From positions 78,529 through 102,522 of the forward strand of contig DGPL01000038.1 of assembly GCA_002390425.1 (NCBI GenBank): a DNA stretch of 23,994 bases, given 5' to 3'. The notes under the pieces are model-generated. The model was not told where the DNA came from and ran no database searches. It worked only from the letters and a program-made list of their open reading frames with translations. The position numbers and the translations under genes were made by a program. Shown here piece after piece: positions 8,556 to 15,562 of this stretch. Source of the stretch: Kordiimonadaceae bacterium UBA4441 (GTDB lineage Bacteria; Pseudomonadota; Alphaproteobacteria; Sphingomonadales; Emcibacteraceae). Every line of letters starts with the position of its first letter. Position 1 is the first letter of the stretch.

Positions 8556-9020
8556 ATGGCGATTACCATTTATGTGGATGCTGATGCGTGTCCTGTTAAA
8601 GAAGAAATACTAAAAGTGGCGTACCGCCATAATATAGAGACCTTTATCGTTAGTAATGCATGGCTCCGGATGGATGTGGGGCCACTCGTTAAAAAAATTG
8701 TCGTTAGCGAAGGTGCCGATGAAGCCGACAATTGGATAGCGGATCATATTGGTGAAGGTGATATTGCAATTACGGCGGATATTCCATTGGCCAGTAGATG
8801 TTTAGAAAAATCTGCATTCGTCCTTGGTCCTACGGGGAAAGAATTTACCGATGATAATATCGGTATTGCGCTCGTGGTGAGGGACATAAGATCAGAACAG
8901 CGTGAAATGGGTGAAGGCAAAAAAGGACAAATGCGCGGCCATTATAACGCAGCCTTTAGCAAATCAGATAGATCAAATTTCCTTCAGCAACTCGAACGTT
9001 TAATTCAGAAATTAAAGTAA
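8556..9020 (+). CDS. yaiI: YaiI/YqxD family protein (UPF0178, DUF188)
   Basis: The N-terminus TIYVDADACPVKEEILKVA is the family signature, with two Asp residues in a PIN/NYN-like metal-binding position. GADEADNWIADH, DIAITADIPLASRCLEK and GKEFTDDNIGIAL complete the conserved core. The C-terminus contains the family's Arg/Lys-rich FSKSDRSNFLQQLERLI. At 154 residues it is normal length. The fold is related to nuclease-like PIN/NYN domains, but the biochemical role of this family is not established. It begins 16 bases after the histidine kinase stop codon and could be co-transcribed with it. Confidence 0.93.
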   Translation: MAITIYVDADACPVKEEILKVAYRHNIETFIVSNAWLRMDVGPLVKKIVVSEGADEADNWIADHIGEGDIAITADIPLASRCLEKSAFVLGPTGKEFTDDNIGIALVVRDIRSEQREMGEGKKGQMRGHYNAAFSKSDRSNFLQQLERLIQKLK

Positions 9021-9036
9021 ATTTACTCTCTGTGCT

Positions 9037-9345
9037 TATTCATACCTCAAAGCTTTAATTGGGTTCTGCCTTGCAACGGAATATGAGTTTCCGGCACGGT
9101 GGCCCATGCGATTAATATTGTGCATAACCCTGCAATGAGACATACCGCGATAATTGCAATGTCATCAATTCGATATACGAAGCTCTCTAGCCACTGTGAC
9201 ATCATTAAATAAGCAACGGGCCTTGCAATTATGTTTGCAATAAGTACGGGTTTTGAAAATTGCCAGACTAATAATTTTAGGACATCAAAAATTTCTGCAC
9301 CCATTACCATATTGGTCACGTCTTTGTCCGCTATTTTTATAATAA
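9037..9345 (-). pseudogene. C-terminal remnant of an FtsX/MacB-type ABC transporter permease
   Basis: Minus-strand sequence reads FDVLKLLVWQFSKPVLIAN, then RPVAYLMMSQWLESFVYRI and a final hydrophobic helix (IIAVCLIAGLCTILIAWAT). This is the last part of FtsX-family permeases of MacB-like exporters. After AWATV the frame shifts by one missing base near 9095-9100, and the other frame gives AGNSYSVARQNPIKALRYE followed by TAA at 9037, the standard C-terminus of the family. The upstream end runs directly into the tRNA-Cys gene; the periplasmic domain and earlier helices are gone. The frame continues through the tRNA, but that N-terminal stretch is not protein-coding. The partner ATPase gene is absent. 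Confidence 0.8.
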
Positions 9346-9419
9346 TGGAGGCGCGGACCGGAATCGAACCGGTATACACGGATTTGCAATCCGCTGCGTA
9401 GCCATTCCGCCACCGCGCC
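9346..9419 (-). tRNA. tRNA-Cys (GCA)
   Basis: On the minus strand the sequence begins GGCGCGG and ends CCGCGCC-T-CCA: a 7-bp acceptor stem, the U73 discriminator typical of tRNA-Cys, and an encoded CCA. The anticodon arm is GGATT-GCA-AATCC and the T arm contains GGTTCGATTCC. Length is 74 bases with CCA. The 3' end directly abuts the permease remnant. Confidence 0.95.
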
Positions 9420-9505
9420 ATTAGAGAAATGAGTATTTCGCATAAACCATCAATAGATACAAGTGGTTTCTTGAAAAAAGATAGAAAAACAAATAGAATG
9501 ATTAG

Positions 9506-10012
9506 ATGACATTGTACCGTAATTTTTTTTCCGTAATTTTTATACTATTGATCGCTGGGTGTGCTGATAAAAACCGCTATGCTGAGTTTTATCGTGCCTC
9601 ATACGATAAGGTGAATGATGAGAACGCCTTTATGATTGATCATTCTGGTGAGCCACGCGTCATTTATACACGTCAATTTGAAGATGATTTAAAACTTTTT
9701 ACCGATGATGATTTTGTGGTTGTGGGAAAAAGTATTTTTGCGAGCCCCCCAGAAGACATTGAAAAAGCCGTAAAGCTCGGCAAAGAGTTAAAGGTTACTC
9801 ATGTGCTGCTATCAGCTGATTATGTATATAGTGGATCAAAAAAAGCTTATAAATTTGCGGAAACACGTCAAATATATCCTGTTTATCAAGTCGTAAATGG
9901 TATTCCCATTAGAGGGTTTGAATCGATGCCCGATCATGTTGCCATTCCATACCGTAAAGAAGTTCCAATTTTTAAGCAGCAAGCGGCTTTCCTGGTGAAA
10001 AGGCGTAAATAA
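9506..10012 (+). CDS. Lipoprotein, paralog of the broken PDZ lipoprotein downstream
   Basis: The N-terminus is a lipoprotein signal peptide with lipobox LIAGC (Cys19). The mature protein aligns with the product at 10103-10920: DDLKLFTDDDFVVVGKSIF against KDVKLYREHNYIVVGESAF, and LKVTHVLLSADY against GATHVVVSSEY. Both then have a Tyr-rich region ending in a strand (QQAAFLVKRRK against QWAVYMVKSNR). This copy stops where the other enters a PDZ domain, so it is a PDZ-less form or one truncated long ago. No family was recognised. It is probably anchored in the inner leaflet of the outer membrane. The ribosome site is weak. The genes are 90 bases apart and look like a tandem duplication. Confidence 0.7.
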   Translation: MTLYRNFFSVIFILLIAGCADKNRYAEFYRASYDKVNDENAFMIDHSGEPRVIYTRQFEDDLKLFTDDDFVVVGKSIFASPPEDIEKAVKLGKELKVTHVLLSADYVYSGSKKAYKFAETRQIYPVYQVVNGIPIRGFESMPDHVAIPYRKEVPIFKQQAAFLVKRRK

Positions 10013-10102
10013 TTGTGGTAAGCCTTTTCTTTTCTGAACCGGCTATTCAGCTTCAATTAAGGTGTTTGCGTTAAAATAATCATGTAAATTATGAGGTGCA
10101 TG

Positions 10103-10920
10103 ATGAGAGTTCTGCTTATACTTACGACGATTTTGTTACTTTCTGCTTGTGGGGCAGGGCAGTTTGGAACAAGTTACCGTTCATATATGGATCCGCGTCT
10201 TTCTGCGGATGTGGTGCCGCTCGCGGAAGAGCAAAAACCAATTTTAATTCGTTCTAATGATCTTAATAAAGATGTGAAGCTCTATAGAGAACATAATTAC
10301 ATTGTTGTTGGTGAAAGTGCCTTTAACGGCATTAAGGAAAATGAAGATCGCGCATAAAAGCAAGCCGAAGAAGTTGGTGCCACCCATGTGGTTGTATCGT
10401 CCGAATATACGGACACACAATCCTATCTTGCATATGATTATCAGGATTTTTACCGCACGGTTTATGTTGACCGTGTCAGAAAAGTTGATGGTAAAAAGGT
10501 GCGTTATACCGAAGCCGTGACGGTTAGAGACACTGTCACTGTGCCCTATACAAGATATTATTATAATTTTAATCAGTGGGCGGTTTATATGGTTAAATCA
10601 AACCGCATACATAAATTAGGGCTGGTGATGCGTGCTTTAGTCCTGAAGAACGGGCAGGGTTTGGCCGTAATACGGGTGCCTTTATCGATACTGTCTTAAA
10701 CAATTCGCCAGCCTTTTTAGCCGATATCGTTTCCGGGAATATCTTAATTGCCATCAATGGTGAAAAAGTCAATAACGCAGGTCAAGCTAAAACAATGATT
10801 GATAATTTAAGCTTTGGCGGTGAAACCATCGTTTTACGAGTGATTAAAAACGGTGAACAAAAGGATATTACGTTCGAGTTTAATGAGACGAACTTAACAA
10901 GTACTCAATTTAATGAGTAA
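10103..10920 (+). pseudogene. Lipoprotein with C-terminal PDZ domain, broken by TAA and a frameshift
   Basis: GAGG six bases before ATG 10103 sets the start; the signal peptide MRVLLILTTILLLSAC has lipobox LLSAC. The frame stops at TAA 10355-10357, but the next codons continue the protein without a break (KQAEEVGATHVVVSSEY), as judged from the paralog at 9506. The frame then runs through a Tyr-rich segment to about 10620. After a one-base loss near 10622-10626 it resumes in another frame as DACFSPEERAGFGRNTGAFI, NNSPAFLADIVSGNILIAIN and GQAKTMIDNLSFGGETIVLR, a clear PDZ domain, ending TAA 10918-10920. The intact ancestor was about 270 residues. PDZ domains bind peptide C-termini, so the family may be an envelope chaperone or protease adaptor; this is inference. 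Confidence 0.8.
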
Positions 10921-10981
10921 TTTTATGTAGTGCAGGCGGCCATTTGTTGTTTTATCGCCAGGGCCTCATTAGGATTCATTG

Positions 10982-11560
10982 TTAGCCCCAGTCGCGTTTA
11001 ATTGAAACCCAATCACGTAAATATTGGCAGCGCCCCGGTACGTAGGAGGGGGAATATTCGCTTGGGTCATCGGCTCTTTTGGGAACACGATTGGTCCATC
11101 GATGTGTGATCCTTAGGGGACCTTTATTACGGATAGCATTGGCGTAGGCCCGTTTCTTATCGGCGTTCCAGGCGTAACCGCCTGATATATGAACTTCGTA
11201 TAAGGGGACAAGGTGATCAATATCGATATCTTTTGCATCATAAAAGGTGACGCCGGTATAAAGATCAAACCATTTCCCACTTTTTACGCGTGTTTTATTT
11301 TTGCCATCAAACTAACAGGGGTTTGTGAGCTATTGATTAATATTTCTGCCCTGGTATCAAAGCCATTTTGATCATGGTAAATGCCGTAGGAGTAAGAATT
11401 TCTATCATATGGATGGGTTTTATTAGGGAGTGATATTTCAATACCGTCTAACATTTTCTGCTGTTTGCCTATACCGAAGCTGTTAAAAGTAAAAAAATAG
11501 AAAGAATTATTACACCTAAAAGTAGTATAAGTTTTAGTTTCTTTTGGTTAAGTGTATGTT
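10982..11560 (-). pseudogene. Decayed secreted HNH nuclease (DUF1524/GmrSD C-terminal type)
   Basis: No long frame is present, but the minus strand reads as one nuclease across frames. A hydrophobic signal-like stretch (KLKLILLLGVIILSIFLLL, near 11490-11545) is followed after a frame change by YDRNSYSYGIYHDQNGFDTR and AEILINSS. After a second one-base loss near 11308-11314 comes GKWFDLYTGVTFYDAKD, then DIDHLVPLYEVH (the catalytic DHxxP/L core), GGYAWNADKKRAYAN, TNRVPKRADDPSEYSP and CQYLRDWVSIKRDWG with TAA at 10982-10984. This order of motifs is characteristic of exported nucleases of the DUF1524/HNH group. The catalytic motif survives; the frame does not, and no start codon could be placed. 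Confidence 0.8.
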
Positions 11561-11570
11561 TTCTATAAAA

Positions 11571-11790
11571 AAATTTATAAACATGTATTTAATATACCAA
11601 TTGCCTTATTTTTGCCTACTAAAATTGTTTGACTTAATTTTATTGAATTGATAGATTTTATATTCCTTAATACACTTATAGGTTAAAAAAATCACAAATA
11701 ACGTAATTTTTATAAATGTATTATTCATATAAGTCAATGATGGGCATAATTGTGTAAAATTTAAAAAGTAAACATAAGGAGTGATTTAAG
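11571..11790. other. AT-rich intergenic stretch, no gene seen
   Basis: About 220 bases, very AT-rich, between the nuclease remnant and the small GTG-start gene. It presumably holds the promoter of the latter. I see no RNA gene or convincing hairpin. Confidence 0.4.
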
Positions 11791-11985
11791 GTGACAGTTG
11801 AATTGGGGCGTTACTTTATCGTAACAAGCGGGTATTGTGAAAGTAGTGGATTGGTCAATAAATCAGAAGAAGCATTATTATTTTTAGCAGAGGGCGGCAA
11901 TCTTTATCGCCCAGCTTCGCAATCAGAAATTAGAGAATATAGTGAACTACATCCAATTTTAAAAGGAGTTGGAGAGACTGTTTGA
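11791..11985 (+). CDS. Small unknown protein (64 aa)
   Basis: The frame starts at GTG 11791 with AAGGAG about nine bases upstream, an acceptable ribosome site that supports translation. The product has no signal peptide or membrane segment and is mildly acidic (NKSEEALLFLAEGGNLYRP, SQSEIREYSELHP). The repeated pattern of a hydrophobic strand and an acidic helix could be a small folded domain. I do not recognise the family. It stands alone between the decayed nuclease and the coiled-coil paralogs. It is not a plausible immunity partner of the nuclease by position, since the two genes point apart, but that cannot be excluded. Confidence 0.5.
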   Translation: MTVELGRYFIVTSGYCESSGLVNKSEEALLFLAEGGNLYRPASQSEIREYSELHPILKGVGETV

Positions 11986-12052
11986 CGTGCCTAACTCTTT
12001 TCACTAAAGTTTATTCTTTAGATATATAATCGGGATTAAAGGGGAAATATAT

Positions 12053-12481
12053 GTGGCATTACAAAGTAAACGCGCGAGAAAACCAATCATTTTCGGGCGA
12101 AAAAAGGCACAAAAAGCCGCAGAAAAGCAACAAGACGATACGCTTGATATGCTGCTTCACTATGCGAAAGCCGGCATGGAGTATGCCGAAAAGTAATTAG
12201 AAGAAACCCCGGATAATTTTTCAAAAGAATAAAAAGAAGCTTTTTTGCAAAATAAAAACATGCTTGATCAAGCGCCTTACTTGATTGAAAGCTATAAATC
12301 AAAAATTGATGAGTATGATGCGCTTCATAAAAAGATGCTTGGTATTTTAAAGAAATGTGAAGAGATCGTATCGGTAGGTGATAATCAGGCGAAGCAAGAA
12401 ATAAAAGGTGTCTTAAAAGAGGCACAAGTCTTTACCTATACGGAAGACGGTGATATCGTCTTAAAGGAGAATGCCACTTGA
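12053..12481 (+). pseudogene. Broken paralog of the following helical protein, with two internal TAA codons
   Basis: GTG 12053 follows AGGGGA. The frame encodes a basic N-terminus (ALQSKRARKPIIFGRKKAQ), then DTLDMLLHYAKAGMEYAEK, and meets TAA at 12194-12196. It continues in the same frame as LEETPDNFSKE, a second TAA at 12230-12232, then KEAFLQNKNMLDQAPYLIES to a TGA ending at 12481. The whole length aligns with the gene at 12515 (LDMLLHYAKAG against MDVMLHYAQSG; ILKKCEEIV against VVKKCEDIV; YTEDGDIVLK against YTADGDIIVK). At the stops the paralog has Ile and Glu. No frameshift is needed, so only two substitutions inactivate it. The C-terminal part (12245-12481) could in principle be re-initiated at an internal TTG or ATG. 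Confidence 0.75.
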
Positions 12482-12514
12482 AGGGGCATGTTGAGGAAGG
12501 GGCGCTTTTAAGGT

Positions 12515-12976
12515 ATGGCAAAAAAACAACCTATTATATTTGATGATAAACCTGCCGACGAATATGTCGAAGGGGAGCAAATGATGGATGTGATGCTTCA
12601 TTATGCACAAAGCGGCGTATTTGAAGCGGAACGTATCGTAAAGGAAGAGCCAGATTTTTTCACCGAGCAGGAAATACAGGATCTGGTCGCGAGTAAAACG
12701 GTTCTTAATAAAGCACCCGATATTATTGATGAATATAAACGCAAATTACGTGAATTTGAACGTTTACACGATATGGTTCAATCAGTTGTGAAAAAATGCG
12801 AAGATATTGTTGATGGGTTCGAAGAACGCCAAGCTTACAGCACGGAAGGTGCAAAAATTAAAAAAGAACCTAAATTAGATGCTGGTATGATCAGGTATAC
12901 GGCGGATGGTGACATAATCGTTAAAAAGGATAAGAAGGTCGTGATTGAGCTTCCAAAGCACGATGAATATGATTGA
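12515..12976 (+). CDS. Unknown soluble, mostly helical protein (153 aa)
   Basis: This is an acidic/basic charged protein without signal peptide or membrane segment. Long helices are predicted by eye in residues about 20-115 (MMDVMLHYAQSGVFEAERIV, KRKLREFERLHDMVQSVVKK), probably coiled-coil. The C-terminal motif YTADGDIIVKKDKKVVIEL looks like a small beta hairpin and is conserved in the upstream paralog. The start ATG 12515 has GAGGAAGG 14 or more bases upstream and AAGG directly adjacent, so the ribosome site is not ideal. The gene is 33 bases downstream of the broken paralog, consistent with tandem duplication and one operon. A terminator follows. Family not recognised. Confidence 0.65.
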   Translation: MAKKQPIIFDDKPADEYVEGEQMMDVMLHYAQSGVFEAERIVKEEPDFFTEQEIQDLVASKTVLNKAPDIIDEYKRKLREFERLHDMVQSVVKKCEDIVDGFEERQAYSTEGAKIKKEPKLDAGMIRYTADGDIIVKKDKKVVIELPKHDEYD

Positions 12977-13008
12977 TTGATATTTTCTCTCTTCGTCTTA
13001 AGAAAAGC

Positions 13009-13042
13009 AAAGCCGGCCTGGGGAGAGGAGCCGGCTTTATTA
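13009..13042 (+). terminator. Rho-independent terminator
   Basis: AAAGCCGGC (13009-13017) pairs perfectly with GCCGGCTTT (13030-13038) around a 12-base loop and is followed by TATT. The U tract is short. It lies 33 bases after the stop of the helical protein gene. The minus strand reads GCTTTTCTT after the stem, so it may also stop leftward transcription. Confidence 0.65.
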
Positions 13043-13146
13043 ATGGGAAGAAAGAGAAATCTCGCGACTGCCAGGTCGGGTGAAGAACGGGGATAGTATA
13101 ACTTAACGGCCACGAGACTTCCTAAAACCAAAATAGGGGTATGTTC

Positions 13147-13195
13147 GATCACATTCAAATCAACTCGAAACACGTTGTATCAAGTGAATGTGATC
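13147..13195 (-). repeat. 11-bp inverted repeat at the 3' end of the lipoprotein gene
   Basis: GATCACATTCA (13147-13157) and TGAATGTGATC (13185-13195) are perfect inverted arms with a 27-base loop, ending six bases from the lipoprotein stop at 13201. No U run follows on the minus strand, so it may be an mRNA 3'-end-stabilising stem or a protein-binding site rather than a classic terminator. Confidence 0.45.
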
Positions 13196-13200
13196 ATTGG

Positions 13201-13662
13201 TTATGATCCCGTGATTTTACACGCGTCGGTCGCCCCAGAGGGCAGAAATGGGAGTTCGAAATCATCGATATTTTCCACACCGTTTTCAAGTTTTACTTTT
13301 AAGCGGTGTAGGTCTTGTTCTAGGGCCTCAAGCACGCGTTCATCGGAACGGTTCATGGTTTTCTCTTCTAAGGTCGCGGTCATTTTTTCAATGTCGGCTT
13401 CCATTTTTGGCTTATGAATCGTGTCAAATTCAGCGGCGTATTTTTCATAGGCAGCCTCACGGTGTTCCACATTAACGCGAGCAACGCAATTACAGTCGTT
13501 AACCGCATTACCTATGTTACAGCGATTATAAATTTCATTAAAATAATTATGATCACGTGTCTCTATGCCAGAAAGATCAGGACCAGTTGGTTCAGGTTCC
13601 GCACAGGCAGATATAAGTAGGGCGACCGCCGTTAGAATTCCGTATTTTATCGACTTTTGCAT
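13201..13662 (-). CDS. Unknown lipoprotein with helical mature region
   Basis: The signal peptide MQKSIKYGILTAVALLISAC has lipobox LISAC (Cys20), so the protein should be lipid-anchored. A short proline-rich linker (AEPEPTGPDL) follows. Four mature cysteines are seen (RCN, DCNC and DACK near the C-terminus), which could form disulfides in the periplasm. Residues about 75-130 are charged and helical (YEKYAAEFDTIHKPKMEADI, LEEKTMNRSDERVLEALEQD), probably a coiled coil. CAGGGT about seven bases before the ATG supports the start. Family not recognised. Cysteine spacing CNCVARVNVEHREAAYEKYA resembles small secreted helical proteins, but I do not assign a domain. Confidence 0.7.
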   Translation of the reverse strand: MQKSIKYGILTAVALLISACAEPEPTGPDLSGIETRDHNYFNEIYNRCNIGNAVNDCNCVARVNVEHREAAYEKYAAEFDTIHKPKMEADIEKMTATLEEKTMNRSDERVLEALEQDLHRLKVKLENGVENIDDFELPFLPSGATDACKITGS

Positions 13663-13832
13663 TTTAAACCCTGTTTTTAATAATTTTCTTCTTAAATATT
13701 AAGAATTGTTATCATTAAAATCAATAGCTTGGCATGTGTTTTATGAGATTAATTAAAAAAACACTTGAAATAACTATAAATTATCATAAAACATTAATTA
13801 ATTAATGATTAAAATTAATGATGAGGTTTATT

Positions 13833-14369
13833 ATGATATCAAATATTGAAAAAGTACGTCACATTTCCAAAAGAATGGCCACATTCTGTAATTTACTAAT
13901 GGTAAGTATCCCTTTGGTTCTAATTTGGAGTTGGATTGATTTTGAAGGGGCGAGGGCATTAGGGTTTTATGAACGGGTGGCCTATCCAATTGATGCTCCT
14001 GCGACATTATCATTGGCTATGGGGTTCCTTGTTAGTGCATTTTTGACTGTTTTTATTATTGGGGCGATATACCACTTAAGAGAATTTTTTAAATTTGGAA
14101 TTAAGGGAAATATGTTTTCAGAGCAGGGCGGTGACGCATTTCATAAATCAGCAAAATACCTTGTTATATATGCTTTTTTATCCATACCAGCGGAAACACT
14201 AATAGGTGTTATTTTAACGATTAATAATCCAGTTGGTGAAAGGTTATTAAAGCTGTCCTTCAACACATATGACCTATCCTTGATATTCTTATCGCTTGTG
14301 ATTTTCTCAGTAAGTTGGGTTTTGAAGGAAAGTGCGCTTATTGCCCAATATAATGCTCAGATCGTCTAA
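13833..14369 (+). CDS. DUF2975 family four-helix membrane protein
   Basis: Four hydrophobic segments are visible: CNLLMVSIPLVLIWSWI, ATLSLAMGFLVSAFLTVFII, YLVIYAFLSIPAETLIGVIL and LSLIFLSLVIFSVSWVL. The loop after helix 2 contains LREFFKFGIKGNMFSEQGG, and the C-terminus is KESALIAQYNAQIV, as in DUF2975/YoaS-like proteins. The frame opens at 13818, but GAGG (13823-13826) six bases before ATG 13833 selects the latter. A small HTH gene begins 11 bases after the stop. The DUF2975-HTH pair is a known conserved arrangement in many bacteria, but the role of the membrane partner is not established. The upstream region has an AT-rich palindrome (ATTAATTAATTAAT) that may be the operator. Confidence 0.8.
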   Translation: MISNIEKVRHISKRMATFCNLLMVSIPLVLIWSWIDFEGARALGFYERVAYPIDAPATLSLAMGFLVSAFLTVFIIGAIYHLREFFKFGIKGNMFSEQGGDAFHKSAKYLVIYAFLSIPAETLIGVILTINNPVGERLLKLSFNTYDLSLIFLSLVIFSVSWVLKESALIAQYNAQIV

Positions 14370-14380
14370 GGAGTAGAGAG

Positions 14381-14587
14381 ATGTCAATCATTTTAAATTT
14401 AGACGTGATGCTTGCAAAGCGTAAGATTAAATCAAAAGAACTTGCTGAAGTCGTTGGTATATCAGTACAAAATATTTCGCTATTAAAGAGCGGCAAGGTC
14501 AAGGGTATTCGCTTTAATACCCTTGATGCCATATGCCGTCATCTTGACTGTCAACCGGGTGATATTCTTGAATATTCACCGGATTAA
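14381..14587 (+). CDS. Small Cro/CI-type HTH regulator (YozG-like)
   Basis: At 68 residues this is a single HTH_XRE domain: MLAKRKIKSKELAEVVGIS (helices 1-2), VQNISLLKSGKVKGIRFNTL (recognition helix and turn) and DAICRHLDCQPGDILEY, the standard C-terminal tail of YozG-type regulators. AAGGAG lies eight bases upstream of the ATG. It follows the DUF2975 membrane-protein gene by 11 bases and is surely co-transcribed with it. It probably binds its own promoter, and the membrane partner may modulate it; the latter is inference from conserved pairing. Confidence 0.9.
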   Translation: MSIILNLDVMLAKRKIKSKELAEVVGISVQNISLLKSGKVKGIRFNTLDAICRHLDCQPGDILEYSPD

Positions 14588-14590
14588 ATT

Positions 14591-14855
14591 TTAAGATATT
14601 GTTTGTATGATATCTTCATCAACGAGAAGGGTGGCGCCGCCTGCGGTATAGGTGTGATATGTTTCACTATCTATAACCTGATCAGACCCCTGAACCCATC
14701 CTTCACCGGTTGAAATAACACTATCCCCCGAATCTCCGAGAATTTTTAGAATATTGTCATCATCTGTGAAGTCTATTAGGTCATCAAGAGTTAGTGTAAT
14801 TTGGTGATCACCTGGTGTAGACATATCGATATTTTGAATATCTGTATCAGTGATG
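14591..14855 (-). pseudogene. C-terminal fragment of a large RTX/adhesin-like repeat protein
   Basis: About 85 residues at the end of the minus-strand frame read IQNIDMSTPGDHQITLTLDD, LIDFTDDDNILKILGDSGDS, GEGWVQGSDQVIDSETYHTY and GGATLLVDEDI. This is the typical terminal module of very large calcium-dependent surface adhesins, with the pattern TLDLxDVLDLSD, DGxAGDxV, YxTYxxGxATLLVD. The codons upstream of about 14855 are AT-rich and unrelated, and no repeat domains or start codon belong to it. The parent gene, normally many kilobases, has been deleted except for its 3' end, and the following plus-strand gene starts 80 bases away. Confidence 0.7.
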
Positions 14856-14936
14856 AAAACAACATTTACAAGTGAAAAGCTATTAAAACGTAACTTTAAT
14901 AAAATAGAATAAATTATTATTATAAAAGGCTTAATA

Positions 14937-15197
14937 ATGAAAATTACATTATCAAAAGAGATGAAAAAGACTATTGTGGCAATGTTGGAGACGGGGTCTA
15001 ATAATGGGCGTATTTCGCTAAAATTTCCGGGCATTACCCGTGAACAGATACAAGATATTCGTGATGAAATTAATGCGGGAACACCAGAGACGAAAAGAAA
15101 ATTAAAAAGAGATCCTCTTTTAGGGTTATATCGTCAAGGAGATCTTCAAATATATGAACTTTATGCGGCGGAATATATACGAAAGGCTCTCAGCTAA
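14937..15197 (+). CDS. Unknown protein with HTH-like N-terminus; may be the first part of a split gene
   Basis: The 86-residue product begins with KEMKKTIVAMLETGSNNGRI and REQIQDIRDEINAGTPETKR, two helical stretches that look like a small helix-turn-helix, and then DPLLGLYRQGDLQIYELYAA and EYIRKAL. The latter resembles alphaproteobacterial DNA-binding-like proteins in which one polypeptide continues with a helix and a variable C-terminal domain. The frame ends TAA at 15195, but the next frame continues as LITQDIGVKVMKWDG without a gap, so a one-base deletion near 15185-15200 probably splits one gene of about 190 residues spanning 14937-15505. AAAAGG precedes the ATG. Function not assigned. 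Confidence 0.55.
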   Translation: MKITLSKEMKKTIVAMLETGSNNGRISLKFPGITREQIQDIRDEINAGTPETKRKLKRDPLLGLYRQGDLQIYELYAAEYIRKALS

Positions 15198-15223
15198 TAA
15201 CCCAAGATATTGGTGTTAAAGTA

Positions 15224-15505
15224 ATGAAATGGGATGGCTTTATTGATGTATTTGCAGGTAAACCGATTGAAAATGATGGTGAGTTATCAACAAGAATTCA
15301 AAATCAATATGCAGATTGGTTTGATGAATGTACGAAAAGGCGTATTAGGGTAGGCCCAATCATCCACTTATTAACAGAAGTCGCGTCATTGAGAGATACA
15401 GATCATTATTTCGCGTATAGGCACGGTAAAACAAAGGAATATGTGGTTTTAGGATTAAAATTATATGTTGAAATGTTTAAACCAAGACAAGGTTTGGATT
15501 TTTAA
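15224..15505 (+). CDS. Unknown protein; probably the second half of the split gene starting at 14937
   Basis: The 93-residue frame starts at ATG 15224 without a convincing ribosome site, and the same frame is open upstream to about 15185 (LITQDIGVKVM), joining smoothly to the preceding frame after one missing base. The body (RIQNQYADWFDECTKRRIRV, PIIHLLTEVASLRDTDHYFA, KTKEYVVLGLKLYVEMF) has helical, charged character and the layout of a C-terminal effector-less domain. No membrane segment or signal peptide is seen. I do not recognise a named family, so the reading as one gene rests on the frame junction and general similarity. Confidence 0.45.
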   Translation: MKWDGFIDVFAGKPIENDGELSTRIQNQYADWFDECTKRRIRVGPIIHLLTEVASLRDTDHYFAYRHGKTKEYVVLGLKLYVEMFKPRQGLDF

Positions 15506-15562
15506 GTTTTTCCGATGGTATTTTATGCTATTAGATAATGATAAATTATAAGGGATAATCGT

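Noticed and set aside
9047..9421. 124-residue ORF on the minus strand starting MARWRNGYAADCKSV
   Set aside because: Its first 25 residues are the tRNA-Cys gene read as protein. Only the part beyond the tRNA is a permease remnant, and that part is frameshifted.
11791..11985. Immunity protein for the neighbouring HNH nuclease
   Set aside because: The genes are divergent, the nuclease is decayed and of a secreted housekeeping-like type, and the small protein shows no known immunity features.
14591..15034. 147-aa protein starting MPGNFSEIRPLLDP
   Set aside because: Its first 60 residues are antisense to the gene at 14937 and AT-rich intergenic DNA. Only the C-terminal adhesin-like part is real coding heritage.
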